From Mucidula mucida (taxonomy: Eukaryota; Basidiomycota; Agaricomycetes; Agaricales; Physalacriaceae): a stretch of DNA of 64,000 nucleotides. Below, piece by piece: positions 12,101 through 23,483 of the stretch (positions within the stretch are counted from its first letter, which is position 1; the number at the start of each line of letters is the position of its first letter). The position numbers and the translations under genes are program-made. The notes below the pieces were generated by a model. It was not told the DNA's origin. It worked only from the letters and a program-made list of their open reading frames with translations, and did no database searches. The DNA lies in NCBI GenBank assembly GCA_015501055.1, contig JADNYV010000055.1:1-64000 (forward strand), in the 5' to 3' direction.

Positions 12101-13647
12101 TATATAAATGCAGTCGTTGGATACAGTTGGGTGGACAAGCATCAAGCAGTGTCAGTTAATCCTGGTGTAGGAATCTTCCTCGCCTGGAAGCGAGCGTACG
12201 TCTCGTATCGTCTCCATACAGTTAACGCGTATCTGCTGATATTCCTTGCAGCCTGTTGATCATGATAGGCTTCACCGCCGGCGTGAGTTCCTCCGTTTCG
12301 TTTCCCAAAGATGTTCCATCAACGACTTCACAGTTCATTGTTATGATGTTTCCACGTCCAACATCATCCCGAGTCTTCGTTCGGAAATCACTCGCCGCCG
12401 ATTTGGATGAGCTCAGTCATATTCTCGCGGCGGAGGTTGAGGCGTTTCTTGCGGAAGAGCGCCGCGCTCGTGATGGGTTCTATGAGAAAGTTGAAATAGT
12501 CGGGGAAGGCGCAGAAGCAAAGGCTTCTCCAAAGGAGCTCAGGATGCGCAAGTTTACTCCGAAAATGTTGGCGGTTTCTGTGCGTCCCTCATTTGCGCAT
12601 ATACCGGTGCCTGTCGCTTACTTCCATCGCAGATGCGTCTTCAAGGACTTAGTCCTTCGCTGCAGACAGCGAGATTGGAACCCCAAGTACGGTAAGCATC
12701 GTTGATGAACACGCACAGTTCCAATCTGATCGCGTGCAGGGGAATGTGGCCTGCCGAAATGTACAAGTCGTTACATGACAAAGAGTTAGCTGAATTTCTC
12801 ACCAACCTCGAACCAATCTTCTAATGTCGGTTGATTAGAAGACGCATTCTCATGGCGATGATCCTGCTTGTCGGAGCTCTCTCACGACTGGACACGAAAT
12901 GGTGCAGCATCCTCGTCCACCATGTTCGTCCCTCTTGGTCTTATCTAACGCCCTCTAACAAGTTATCATAGACCCCCTTCATGAACCCCAACTTTGTACG
13001 CTATTACCTTGATGTCCCGGATTCGTGTCACTCATTATGCTCCAGCTGGCCGACGTCTTCATGCACATTTCGATCCTATCAAGTTCGCTAGCACACAGCA
13101 CCCCGTTGCCACCGACGTTTCCCAGTTTACGGGACCGTCTTTTATACCACGAGCGGGTCATGAAGCAACGCCAACGCCACGATCAATCACAGGAGCCGCA
13201 GCCGGATGATACCTCGTCTACGGATGGTGATAGCCCGGAAGCACCCGGCAAGGTGGATGGTTCGACAATTGGGTTCAAGGAACTTTCGCTAAGTGTTCTC
13301 ATGGTAAGTCGATATCGATATCGAAGCTAGTTGTACAGGTACTGAATACGATCCAAATTATAGGATCCGCAACTGCCGCCACATTCGACGGGTATGTGAT
13401 TCACATCGAGCTAGAGAATGGCGTTACTTACAAAGGTGTTTGCAGCTGTTATCGCTCTCTCAAGCATTATCACGGTACGAACTAGACGCCGCCTCTCAAC
13501 TCGGCTGACAACAGTTCCTCATAGTTGATTGATGACGTGTCGGGCATCGTGAAGGAGCTCTGCGGGGAGACGTCATTCCCTAGCTTGGACGTTCTTCACA
13601 GACACTACTTGACGATGGAAGAAGAAGTTACGGATAAACAAGTATGA
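9164..13647 (+). CDS. ArAE_2/FUSC-type membrane transporter, multi-exon
   Basis: A long gene of well over ten exons. Identifiable pieces in order are: a basic cytosolic leader; first membrane helices around LRCCVSLAVSLIFLVASDT and GQAAFF; the hallmark MCLGWAWGCAATAAAIS; the segment SLNHVWL; a cytosolic helical region with LQGQIALIDLEPSVGRLSGHDL; a second bundle of hydrophobic exons (11.4-12.3 kb); and C-terminal blocks with DRLLYHERVMKQR, GFKELSLSVLM and KELCGETSFPSLDVLHRHYL. This order is that of the fungal 'putative ER transporter, 6TM N-terminal' (ArAE_2_N) plus DUF2421 family related to aromatic-acid/fusaric-acid exporters and yeast Bre4-like proteins. The stop TGA follows DKQV. The start at 9,164 (MAISVTKRK) was chosen as the nearest ATG to the first helix; 9,053 is an alternative. 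The transported substrate is unknown. Confidence 0.8.
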
Positions 13648-13933
13648 TGCTCCCAAGGGTTATAGTAATCGTGAGTCCCCATGTATCGTGTAGCTAGATT
13701 ATGCAGCTCCGTGATGAATCTATTATCTGTTGCTCAAAATTCTACTTTGACGACGCCAGCCTTACCAGCACTCCAAGTGTAGACCAATCTCGTCGGGGGA
13801 GTCTGATGAGGAGAACGATTTCGTCCACGAAGGAATGTGTCGCACGATCAGATGATTGAGTATGAGTATGAGTATATAAGCGTCACTCTATCGTCACCAA
13901 AACCGTTCTGCACCTTGACCACGACCTCGCTCT

Positions 13934-14450
13934 ATGCCGATGCAAGACCTAATCTCTGGTGGCTGTCTCTGTGGGGCCATAACATACAAGATCTATTTTC
14001 CAGAAGACGCTATATATCCTCCCAAGGTACGTTTTGTTTTGTGGGCCTCGAATCGGCTGAGAAAGTAAATTCTTGCAGCCCCACACCTGCCAATGCACGC
14101 AGTGCCGCAAACAATCGGGTGCCCTAATCCTTCATCTCATCACCGTTCCTTGCTCTGATGTAAACTGGCATGGCCCTAAGCCGTCGGAGTACACCTCGAC
14201 GCCTGGGGTCGTGAGGCGCTTCTGCAACGCGTGTGGGACCTCGCTTTCTTGGCAGTCGGAGCAGTCCCCAGAGCAGATTGAGATCATGACGGGGACTCTC
14301 GATGAGAGGATATTGATGAGCGAGAAGGGGAAGGAGCTCGCGAAGCCTGAGTACCAGACCTGGTGCTGTCGGTTCATCAGTGGCGTAACGGATATTATTA
14401 AAGACGGGAAGAAGTACGCGCAGGGTAGTGATAGCAGCTTGATTGCTTAA
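13934..14450 (+). CDS. GFA / CENP-V-fold zinc protein
   Basis: The gene has two exons and about 155 residues. Exon 1 starts MPMQDLISGGCLCGAITYK; the intron has a GTACGT donor and a TTGCAG acceptor near 14,080. Exon 2 begins PHTCQCTQCRKQSGA. Zinc ligands are visible as GCLCG, CQCTQC and FCNACGTSLSW, the three Cys pairs of the glutathione-dependent formaldehyde-activating enzyme (GFA, Mss4-like) fold. WHGPKPSEYTSTPG and PEQIEIMTGTLDE also fit. The length matches single-domain fungal members. Most fungal GFA-domain proteins have no proven substrate, so formaldehyde detoxification should not be assumed. Confidence 0.9.
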
Positions 14451-15039
14451 AGGATGTTAAGGTAAGGCTTTTCATTGATCTCCATCCGTCTTAGCTCTTA
14501 TACTAGTCGCTGATCGCGATTCGAAGGTGAGTGACCTACGTCTGAAGAGTCAAGACTGTAGACCCATGGTAACAGAAACTTTGACACGAAGACATGAGCT
14601 GGGTTGTAATAGATTACCGATGGAGGTGTATATATTTGTCCAAGTGGGCGCCAGGCTTTCGTATCAATCACATACGCGAACTGATCCGTCAAGGCAGTTT
14701 CCTACCGTAACAATTGCATACAGCTCAATGTGCTGGTTCATGATCAACACTCTTTTTAGTGCGCCACCGTCACTAGTACCAAGTTCCGACACCATTACAT
14801 TGAGTCCCCATCTCCGGCTACGCGCCCAGTGTATTCTGGTACAATGGTGTCTCCTTCTCGTGTTCATGAGGAATGGTTACCGTCGCGATGATCTCTATTA
14901 AGCTTTTCGGTCTGACAGATGGTTGGCTCTTCTCCGAATGTCACTATCCTCGTAGAAGCAGCGGTCCCTGGGGTCTCACATGAAAGGGACCAACTGCTAC
15001 TCGCGAACCCATTTCTCGTCCACTCAGTCACTCGCCATT
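14451..15039. other. Intergenic
   Basis: 3' region of the GFA-fold gene and promoter of the following gene. Open frames on both strands lack motifs. Confidence 0.5.
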
Positions 15040-16070
15040 ATGTCCAACCAGTTCGTAATCGGGGTCTCCCCATTCCTCTTCGTAGTCAAAGGCGGACCGA
15101 AGCCTGCTTTCTTTCCAGAGATGCAGAACGCTTTCGCCGAGCTGGTGGCGATCTATGAAGCAGGGCCTGAACAAAGAGGCCAAGTTGCCTATCGGGAATA
15201 TAACTTTTGGAAACAAATTTCGGAGATTATGGCGAGTCTCTAGCAGTATTGGTCGCATTCCCATCCGCTGACACCTCCCATAGTCAGACGCCTTTCTCAA
15301 AAACATTGAGGCCTTGTCAAACATGCAGCCACTGGAGATGTTCGAAGCCGTACCGGGTTCTGGGTGCATGAATCGTTTCGAAGAGTTATATCTAAAGGCC
15401 AGACGTTTGCGCAACAATGGCGGCCCGGGATCTTTACGAGAGATGAAGCAGGCTGCAGTAGCCCAAGCCCTACGTGACGGTCGTTATTTTCGTTATGGAA
15501 CTTCTACAGGACATGGCGTGATGACCCGATGGATGCCGCCGATCCTAATCCAAACGTGGGGCAAGCGACACTCCACCAGGCGCCTGTGGGATATCATCGC
15601 AATCAACCTCGTACAGCTACCACGCGCATGCACCAGACGCATCCCTACTCCCGGACTGCAAATTTACCTTCCGCGTCCGGTCAAACTCGACCCCATGTCC
15701 ATGCGTCCTCGGGCGCTGTCCCCGCCTCTGAAAGTCGGGATACCGCCATCGATGAGGAAGTACCTTCGGGCTCCCAGGGTGAATCGGTCGCGTCCTTGCG
15801 TCGCAGGGGTATGAATAGTGATGAAATCTACGATGAACTTCTGGCACGGCCCAAGGAACGGCTCAGACCCGCGGTACGTTTTCAGGTGTGTTTTGTACGG
15901 AGACTTGCTTGCTGATAGTGTCGTAGTGCGGGGAATGCGATAAGGCGAAAGAAGTTTGCTATGGTGTTGCGGCCTTGACGGGCAAGAATGGGAAAAGGCC
16001 GGCATGCATACGATGCCGCGCCTGGTCCAGGAAATGTTCGCATTGTGATTTGGACGAGGAGGAGTCGTGA
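15040..16070 (+). CDS. KGG/zinc-cluster family protein (intact-looking copy)
   Basis: I do not recognise this family, but it occurs three times in the window (here, 32.6-33.8 kb and 46.7-47.9 kb). The N terminus MSNQFVIGVSPFLFVVKGGP continues through PEQRGQVAYREYNFWKQISE. An intron joins IM|SDAFLKNIEAL; its donor reads GCGAGT, so it would be a GC-AG intron. A linker with NNGGPGSLREMKQAA leads to a low-complexity Pro/Ser region, then, after an intron at about 15,874-15,926, a C-terminal cluster CGECDKAKEVC ... CIRCRAWSRKC. That is the C-x2-C-x6-C doublet of Zn2Cys6 proteins, with a 15-residue linker and placed at the C terminus. The reading frame must change between about 15,490 and 15,530; I could not find a clean intron there, so a small intron or a frameshift is possible. 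Confidence 0.6.
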
Positions 16071-17971
16071 TTGATTTGTGAAGTCTAAGGTCTATGAATC
16101 CCCGACAAGTTAGAAATGACACTACGTACTTACAATTTACAAGTTTCCGGGTCTATCTTTTTGGTATCACTCGTATATTTCGTAGCTACAAGAACTGTAC
16201 ACACCCGCTTCAAGCATTATCATGATATTGGGACTTGTCAAAAGTTACACTGTGAAGAAAGTTCTTGCATGGCCCATGGAAGATCCCGAGCACCGCCAGC
16301 CTATTTCGGTAGAGGCGCTCCGCAATCGAAAGGTCAATCATGCTCTGAGCGGTGCAGTTCTTAGGACTGCCATTGACTTTCAGTACAAAAGCTACCAATT
16401 ATATGAGTACCGAGCCATACCCGAACCATGATCGTCAAGACAACGCTATTTTCGTACTTGAAGTTACTTATTGAGGCAACAAAAATGGAAGACGAGAGCA
16501 GTGAACATAATTAAAGCAAGAGGTATATAAATGAGTACGACGGTCATCAAGAATAAGTATTTCCCTTCCTTACATGGTCGCACAACCCGCGTCATTCTTG
16601 CTTCTTCACGAAGTTGACAACAAACACCCCTTCTGCAACAGACGATCGCACGAGTCTGACGTGGGCGCCAAGTTTGCCCTCTTCAATGAACGGTCGAATG
16701 ACGATTCCGACAACGATGATCTCTGCACCGCCGGCGAGGACCTATAAACATCTGAAGGCCGTGAAGGAAATGTTTCGAGCGGTATCGCAGAGGGAGTTGG
16801 AGGAGATTGAGCCGAGGAAGATGCAACTCGGGAAGTGGATGACGGTGCGTCAATGTCAGGGGGCACAAAGACGTCCAGGATTTAGGGTCGCCGAGAGGTA
16901 CATGGCATTTAGCGGATGCTACGGGTTGACGTCGTCCGGACCCCATCTGAGGGCGTGGTCCTTTCCCAAGCATTGATGAGAAAATGTCAGGAAGGTAAGA
17001 TAAGGGGACACCTGCCTGAAAAAGAAAGCGCCACGTGAGCTTGCTCTGCTTTCCCTTCTGTCGCCAGGCCTAGGCCGGTTATCAGGATAAAAACATGTGT
17101 TGTAGGGCTGGTCACCTACGCGAATGATCACATAGAGCCTGGCCATCGTACCGATAACTATTGTTTGGTAAGTGATTACGGAAGAACAAGAAAACATTTG
17201 TAAGTGCGTACCCCTTCTCGGTTGCATTCCTCGAATTCTGCTCAGCCAACCACGTATCACACGGACTGCCGACCTCCCCATACAAGCATTCTATAAATCA
17301 ACGAATGCACTTGATTATCCGCGAAGACTCACCATCAGATGTAGATTGCCTTTACACCAAGCCTGGTCCTCATCTTGGATGTTCGATCGATCTCTACGTC
17401 CACCTGTCGCTCCCGTATGAGCAAAAATTAGATCACAATCTGTTCAGCTCCGCACCTTCTCCACATAGATACTACATGCCCATCGTCGCCACATCAGCGT
17501 ATGAAGACCAGACAGTAGAGACGACGTACAAATATGTCCCCTCGTCAATGTCATCCCCAGACCTAACAAACTTTGGCATCCGAGTCTACAAGTATGCTGA
17601 ATGATTCGAACTCACAATGTAATTGAGCGCACCTTTCCATCGGAGCTGTGGATACCCGCCTGTGTGTGTCCATGTACACCCGCATGATGCCACGGTCCTT
17701 GAAATTGCTTTCGGGCGAATATCTGGGTACATGTCCTTGCATGGCCGAACTACGCAGCCAAACCAGACGTGCTTCGCGGAGGGAGAGGGAAAATCGCTGG
17801 CATGATGGTGGTGGTCTGATACGCGATCGTCGCTCGGATTGTCGACAAGCCCTCAAGCAAGGTCAAGATAGCCACTAATAATCTTCACTTCAATTCAGTT
17901 TGCTAGATAGTACTCATACGTTGCACACGAAGCCGCGCGTAATAGCCAATCGCATATTGACAAGCAATGTG
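16071..17971. other. No confident gene
   Basis: Many overlapping open frames on both strands, none with a recognisable domain. Minus-strand frames near 16,600-17,280 and plus-strand frames near 17,300-17,600 could be exons of a small gene, but splice signals did not give a convincing chain. Confidence 0.4.
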
Positions 17972-18397
17972 TCAATTCCAGATCCATTTGACATCTTCGA
18001 CGGCCTTACAGAAATCCTTGTGTCTTGGCCAATCGGGGCGTTGACAATCTGCGCTGAAGGGAAACGTTTTAACAAGTTCTCAGTGATACCTCACGGATAA
18101 ATACCTGCAATATCTGCAAATTTATGAGCACAAAGGTCGCCTATGGGTCAAGGAGGAGAGCACGAACCTGGTAACCTTGCACCGGGTGCACTGCTTCAGG
18201 GTATTCCTCTGAGTGGCAGTCTCATCACGCTCACAATGTGCGCAGCTCGCGGAAAGTGGGTACTCTGTCCTCCCTGCGGGCACTTCTGATCGCGGAAGAG
18301 CATTGGGCGGGCAGCCCGTCGCTCGGCCCATCTCCTCGTTCAAAGCAGCGAGTTTTTCATGGCACTCTCCATGCGCGAAATCGCAGATGTTATGCAC
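17972..18397 (-). CDS. MYND-type zinc-finger protein with 9-base micro-exon
   Basis: Exon 1 (from MHNICDFAHGECHEK) ends in CAHCERDETATQRNTLKQC and TRCKVT. It joins, through a 9-base micro-exon at 18,105-18,113, to exon 3 beginning ADCQRPDWPRHKDFC. Joined, the cysteines and histidine follow the MYND finger order C-x2-C ... C-x2-C-x4-Y-C-x3-C-x7-H-x3-C. Both introns have GT-AG ends (donors GTTCGT and GTATTT, acceptors TTGCAG and TTTCAG). MYND fingers mediate protein-protein contacts; fungal members are often otherwise uncharacterised. The predicted protein is short (about 105 residues) and ends KWIWN. An N-terminal extension from frames up to about 18,814 is possible, and the true gene may be longer or partly degenerate. 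Confidence 0.65.
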
Positions 18398-19156
18398 CTT
18401 GAGAATTGAAATTTTTGGTTCGCAATGTCCACTTCAAACGAGTATACACGACGTACGTAGCACACCATGCGCGGTGGAGAGAGATGCATCCACGAAGCAG
18501 ACATCCAAACCGTTTCGCGAGCGTGTTTTTCTGGAATCCAGTCCATCAGTGGCACGGATTCAGTATGTATGAAAACCCCCACTGCAGAACTCGCACCGCC
18601 AATTTCGACTATGCTTGCAATCGAGCGCGATATTGAACAGGTACTGTTGCATGAACCTGTGCTTGGCCGCCATCGATGCCATCGCTGATGCCGGCAGTTT
18701 AGGGCGTAGAGATATTTCCGCGCGGCGCTGGTCATGGCCAGTGAAGCGGTCATCGTTGTTCGGATCGCGCGCACAGGAGCCATACACGATAACTAGGAGA
18801 TTGCACTCTGTCATGGTGACAGTTGGTTGATAAAGGAAAAAAAGGGGCTTTCCCGTGCCTCATTACATATGACCGCCGGCTAGCGGGACCGAATTGGTGA
18901 CTGTGTGCCAAAATCTCAAATCCAGTAGAGCGTAGATGCCTTGTTGTACAAGATCAAGAACAACGTGTCATTTCCATTGTAGAACCGATCGACGCGAGTT
19001 GGGAATGTGAAGCCAGAGCTCTTAAGTACGAACTCAAGTCTCAAGAAGCCTGATAGCTTTTGCGGTTGTCATCATCGTGGGTCACTCAGGCGCACTCCGA
19101 TTGTTCAAAGCGATGATAGCCTTCTCAGTGAGGTCAACATAGGCGCCTCAGACAGA
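18398..19156. other. Unresolved region upstream of MYND gene
   Basis: Minus-strand open frames at about 18,560-18,814 and 18,340-18,783 could supply extra 5' exons for the MYND gene, but no splice chain was convincing. Otherwise nothing recognisable. Confidence 0.35.
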
Positions 19157-19530
19157 TTATTTCAATTCTAGATCGCTCATGAGCCACCGCAGAAACATGC
19201 TAACGGACCGATTGACGATTAATCGCTTTTCATGCGCACCGCAGAAATCCTTGTGATACGCGATCCCAAGATTCAGGACCATTCTTCAGGCAAAGAGGAC
19301 ACTAGGTGGACATTATGGGCACCTTGAACACGTCGTTCATATACTCCCTGTTCGACTTTGCCCACACGAAGAATTTTCGGTCCCTCGCTTCCTGACCAGT
19401 GGGTGACGGTAACCTGTGGGTCTCAAGCGCCACCAGCATTTTTCGCTTCCTGCGCCATGAACGACTTCATGAATTCAGAATCCACAAACTCGATAATCTT
19501 CTTGATCTTCTTCCATGTGGTTATGAGGCT
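19157..19530 (-). pseudogene. Relics of MYND-family genes
   Basis: Two minus-strand pieces resemble parts of fungal MYND proteins. The first (about 19,530-19,420) reads EFVDSEFMKSFMAQEAKNAGG and hits a stop before DPQVTVTHWSGSEGP. The second (19,262-19,157) reads YHKDFCGAHEKRLIVNRS, like the last His-Cys of a MYND finger and its following helix, and ends in a stop. The upstream cysteine pairs of the finger are absent. I read these as fragments of decayed tandem copies related to the gene at 18.0-18.4 kb; the assignment is tentative. Confidence 0.35.
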
Positions 19531-19905
19531 AATACGGGTTATGGGCGGAAGGTAGCAGAGAAGTGAAGAGAAGTAGTGTGGTGTTGACAGATGACGCACC
19601 AGAGCATGACGCAGTCATGCTACATACGTCCCATTGCCTCAGATTGAAATCGCCAGCTAATCTTCACTGTCCGCTCGAGCTGTCGTCAAATCAAGTCCTT
19701 TCCGCCAGAACGGCCGGCGTTGAGATCAAGGCCAACCTCTTGTCTTTCCGGACCAGCTGTACGGCGATCTGATTACTGGTACGCTTGGATTTGGCTTTGA
19801 TGTTTCGTAACAAGGAAAAATCAACGGCTGCATCACAGCCTGCATGATGATTACAAGATCTAGATATTCTTTCGAGTAAGTTCAGACTAGCTACCGAGAC
19901 TTGAT

Positions 19906-21934
19906 TCAGCGCATGATTGGCTGCAACAACCCGCTCCCTAGTATTTGCTCCAATTGGCGCTGCATCACGTCTTGTTTCCTGACGATCTCGTCGTGGTTAC
20001 GCACTTGAGCAATTCGGATTTCCTCGACGCGACTAAGAAGGGTAGTTTGCATTGCCTTCAGGTCGTCAAGAATTTGCCTTGCTGACAAGTCGCTGCGTAT
20101 CTGCAGATGTTCGAGATCACCTATGAGCTCTCGCTTGCAAAAGTTTTATACACGTACCCCAAAAGCAAGGCAAGCATCACTGATGCCGTCTCTTAGACGC
20201 TGTAACTCGCTTCTGATACGGTATTGTATAATATAATATCTGAAGGAACTGATCTTCTGTAATCGTGCGAGCGCCTTCTTCACCTTTTGAAGAGTACTTT
20301 GGAGAGACCTATTAGTTCCGAATAAAGAAAACGAAACGGGGCACCTACAGAAGTAAGTCGCCGATACTCTCGCTACTAGCCAGTGCCGGAGAGGCCGCGA
20401 CTTCCTTAAAGATGGCACATGTGATCAGTGCCGCGTGTTCTGACAGGGCTATACACTGCGAACGGCATGCGTCGACGCTCTGAGAAGGATAAGAGAAGGC
20501 ACGGAAAACTATAAAGTACACGTACCTCTGCGGAGCTTAGAATCTTTCGAAGGGTGGCGCAAGCGCCCTCGACGATTCCTCCAAATCCAGGGATCATCTT
20601 TGAGACGCTCTCCATCACCTCCAGACAGCCGATGACAGTGGGGAGCGTCTGAAATCGGGCCATGACAGATATGCCCACGCTTCTGGATCCATCTGCATCC
20701 GTTCGCTGGAGGACCATGAGGCTGCGAATCTCCGCCTGAGATTTGGCAAACTGCGAGATCAGAATCTCCATGAAATCGCTTTGAGTCTCCTGGAGAGACC
20801 CAATCTTGCGCATAGCGTTGCATCCAGGAATCGATAAATCAACAATGCTGAACTGCGAGAAAAAGTTTCTTGAGGATAGGTTTGAGCGGCAAATGATGTC
20901 ACCCACCTTGCGTCGAAGCCTTTTGAATTCACAAAAACATCGAGTTTCCACCTCGGGGTCGTGTTCGCCGCGCCGGCGTTGGCGAAGGGTAATATCGCAG
21001 GTGTACATGCAGTTAGTGGTCCATTCAGTGGTCGCCTCTTTCCAAGTCTTACAATCTTTGCGCGAACCGCTCGCGCAGAGATGAACCGCAAGCAGCGTCA
21101 TTATAATGCGTTTGGCGGTTGGGTATCGGCGGCATCCCTGTCACTCTGTCTTAGTTTGCGTCTGTGAAGTGAAAAAGATAGGCGGACCTCATCCTTCTTC
21201 AACAGCCTCAAATCATCGCGACAGCGCTTTATCAGCGCATCCCTAAGGTCCTTCGATTGAACCAACTCGTCGGAAGCCGTGATGGCGACTTCCAGGCAAA
21301 GACTAAGGGCGCGATGGCGCTCCTCCTCGGTGAGTGACTCCATGATGTGGCCCAGAGGATAATTCCTACACCTGGGTCGCCAAACATCCAACTTCTTCGG
21401 CATGTCCCGTAACATGAGCATCTGCGCGTAGGATGTAGGATATTTGACGACGGTCCACTGCTCGTTGGAAATGTTGCCGTGGTGCTCGAGCATCTCCTTA
21501 GCCTCGGGCGCCGTTAGCGTTTGTAGGTCGATCCACCGTTGGTTGACCTTGAAGGCGCGGGGCGCGAGGACCCAAGGGAAGTACGGATCAGGGCTTTCGA
21601 CGTAAACGACGTTCAGACCGTCTGCTCGTGGATTCCGCTGCTCACGTTCCCATGCTCGAAATTCCTTTTCAGCTTCTTTCAACACCAACTGCGCGGCATC
21701 CCATTCTTCGATGTATTTTTCGCGGGCGATGTTCCAGGTCTCATCGAAGGGGCCAGATATCCTGCATACCTCAGGAATGTGCGGAGGATGAACAAGGCGA
21801 GGAACTTTTTGGCGAATAGTCCGCTCGTCCGGGATAATCGTGTTCCAGAGGAGTAGATCGAAATGAACGGGATATCGAAATCCTGAGGGCATCGGGGTTG
21901 GAACATGCGAGGATATCGTGTCGTCGCAACCCAT
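19906..21934 (-). CDS. Helical protein with cell-death-like (MLKL/NLR N-terminal-like) region
   Basis: The minus strand carries a chain of exons, possibly one gene or two adjacent ones. The first part (21,934 to about 21,190; MGCDDTISSHVPTP...) is 250 residues of unrecognised, charged, helical sequence. The second part has ETQSDFMEILISQFAKSQAE, then MIPGFGGIVEGACATLRKI, joined by good introns to EHAALITCAIFKEVAASPAL, to SLQSTLQKVKKALARLQKIS and SELQRLRDGISDACLAFG, and finally to a heptad-like helix RQILDDLKAMQTTLLSRVEE ending at 19,906. Amphipathic helices of this kind precede NACHT/TPR or kinase domains in fungal NLR-like and MLKL-like proteins. Here no NTPase, repeat or kinase domain follows before the stop. 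Function as a cell-death or scaffold module is an inference. Confidence 0.5.
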
Positions 21935-23483
21935 GCCTTCTCAAATGGCAGCCGTGCTGTTTCGAAATCAGCTTCGATGCATCATGCAATCACCTATTGG
22001 CTATGCCCGTGTACAAAACAATCCACACTTCTTGAAGATTGCCATATACTAGCAGAACCCGATAACAGCACGCGGCACTGCATGTGGCGTTGTCAATGTT
22101 ATCAACCGCCAATGAGAAAAATCCAGGTACACAACCACTTTTGTATACAGTATTCCACCAAGAAAAAGCAGCCTCAAGTCCTCGCGTCGTACGCGTTCTT
22201 GTCGTTCGAGCTTCGACTGGATTACCTGATTACCCTGTGGGAAATCCTCACATCACGGAAAGATTTCGGTGGGAACAGCTAAAGGACACGCACCATGGGG
22301 CACTGGAGGATTTCTCCATTTGCTCTGCTCTGCACCATGGTCCATTCTCTCGGGCTAGACGTGCTAATAACGGATCGAGCCACTATCGATCCATGATGGT
22401 GTGAATGTCTTGAGAGAACGACAGCGCGAGCTCGAATTGTTCTATGTGGAGGTAAAGACGCGTCGTGGTGGCCGTATTAGAAAAGCCGAAACCAATCACG
22501 TGTTATATTGTTTTGAATTTGGAAACCTTTGCTTGAACATGTTACTTCAAGTCCGTCAAAAAGCGCGTCCTCGGTTTCTTTTTAGTCAAAATTTAGTCTC
22601 CCGCTACGCCAATATCTGCGGTCTCGATGAACAGCCGTGGCGTGGCCGCACATTGTGAGAGGAGTTAGACTTAAAACATTTCCAGGATCTTCGTAAACGC
22701 CTTCACTAGCTAGGTCGAAATGAATTCAAATGGCACTTCAACTTGTCTTTTTTCGTTTGCAGTACTCAATGGCACTTCAAGCCTACTAAGTACTGTCGTC
22801 TTCCCACAGTACCGAGTCTGTTGCGTGTCCTCAGATCGTCCGATGAAAATAACTTTGCAGATTTGCATGGGCAGTGTGACGACGTATGCCACAGCTGCTC
22901 CTTATCCCCACATGCCAAACAGTACCAGGCGCCACAACACTAGACACTCATTAAACCGACTCAAACTCAAGGCAAAGATACATCCGATGCCGCCACCACG
23001 CACAGGACGCCGCTCAAGATACCAATCCTCCCACCACACCCCCGGGAGAATCATGCGTAACCTTCATCTTCAAATGTTTTCTAAAGTTTAAACACCTTGA
23101 ACCTCGTCACCTCTACTTCGTGTCCGGCCCCTCCATGAATCGGATGGTCTTTCTTAAATCGCTCCATACCGATGACTTACAGGTTATCATCAGGAAAATC
23201 GTTAAACGTGAGCTTGTCAATGAATGGACAGTTGCCAACCTACAAAGACGCCACATCTGTTCGTTAACTTGCTGACAAAAGCACTGTGTCAAACTACCAG
23301 GTGCCACAACGTTCAATAGACCAAGACTGCCAAGAAACATCCACCACACCAAGAAAATCATGCGTAATCTTCATATTCAAAGCAACTAAATAATATAAAT
23401 GTAAGTATAAAACTTGGTATGAATGGACGTATGACGGGGTATGAAGAATCTCTACTTGAAAACGAGCGAATATAAAAAAAGCA
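21935..23483. other. Gene-poor region with degenerate direct repeat
   Basis: No gene recognised. A block around 22,910-23,085 (ACCAGGCGCCACAAC ... AATCATGCGTAACCTTCAT) recurs in diverged form at about 23,280-23,386 (ACCAGGTGCCACAAC ... AATCATGCGTAATCTTCAT), in the same orientation, about 0.35 kb apart. Its nature is unknown; it could be an old short mobile-element relic or a local duplication. Confidence 0.45.
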
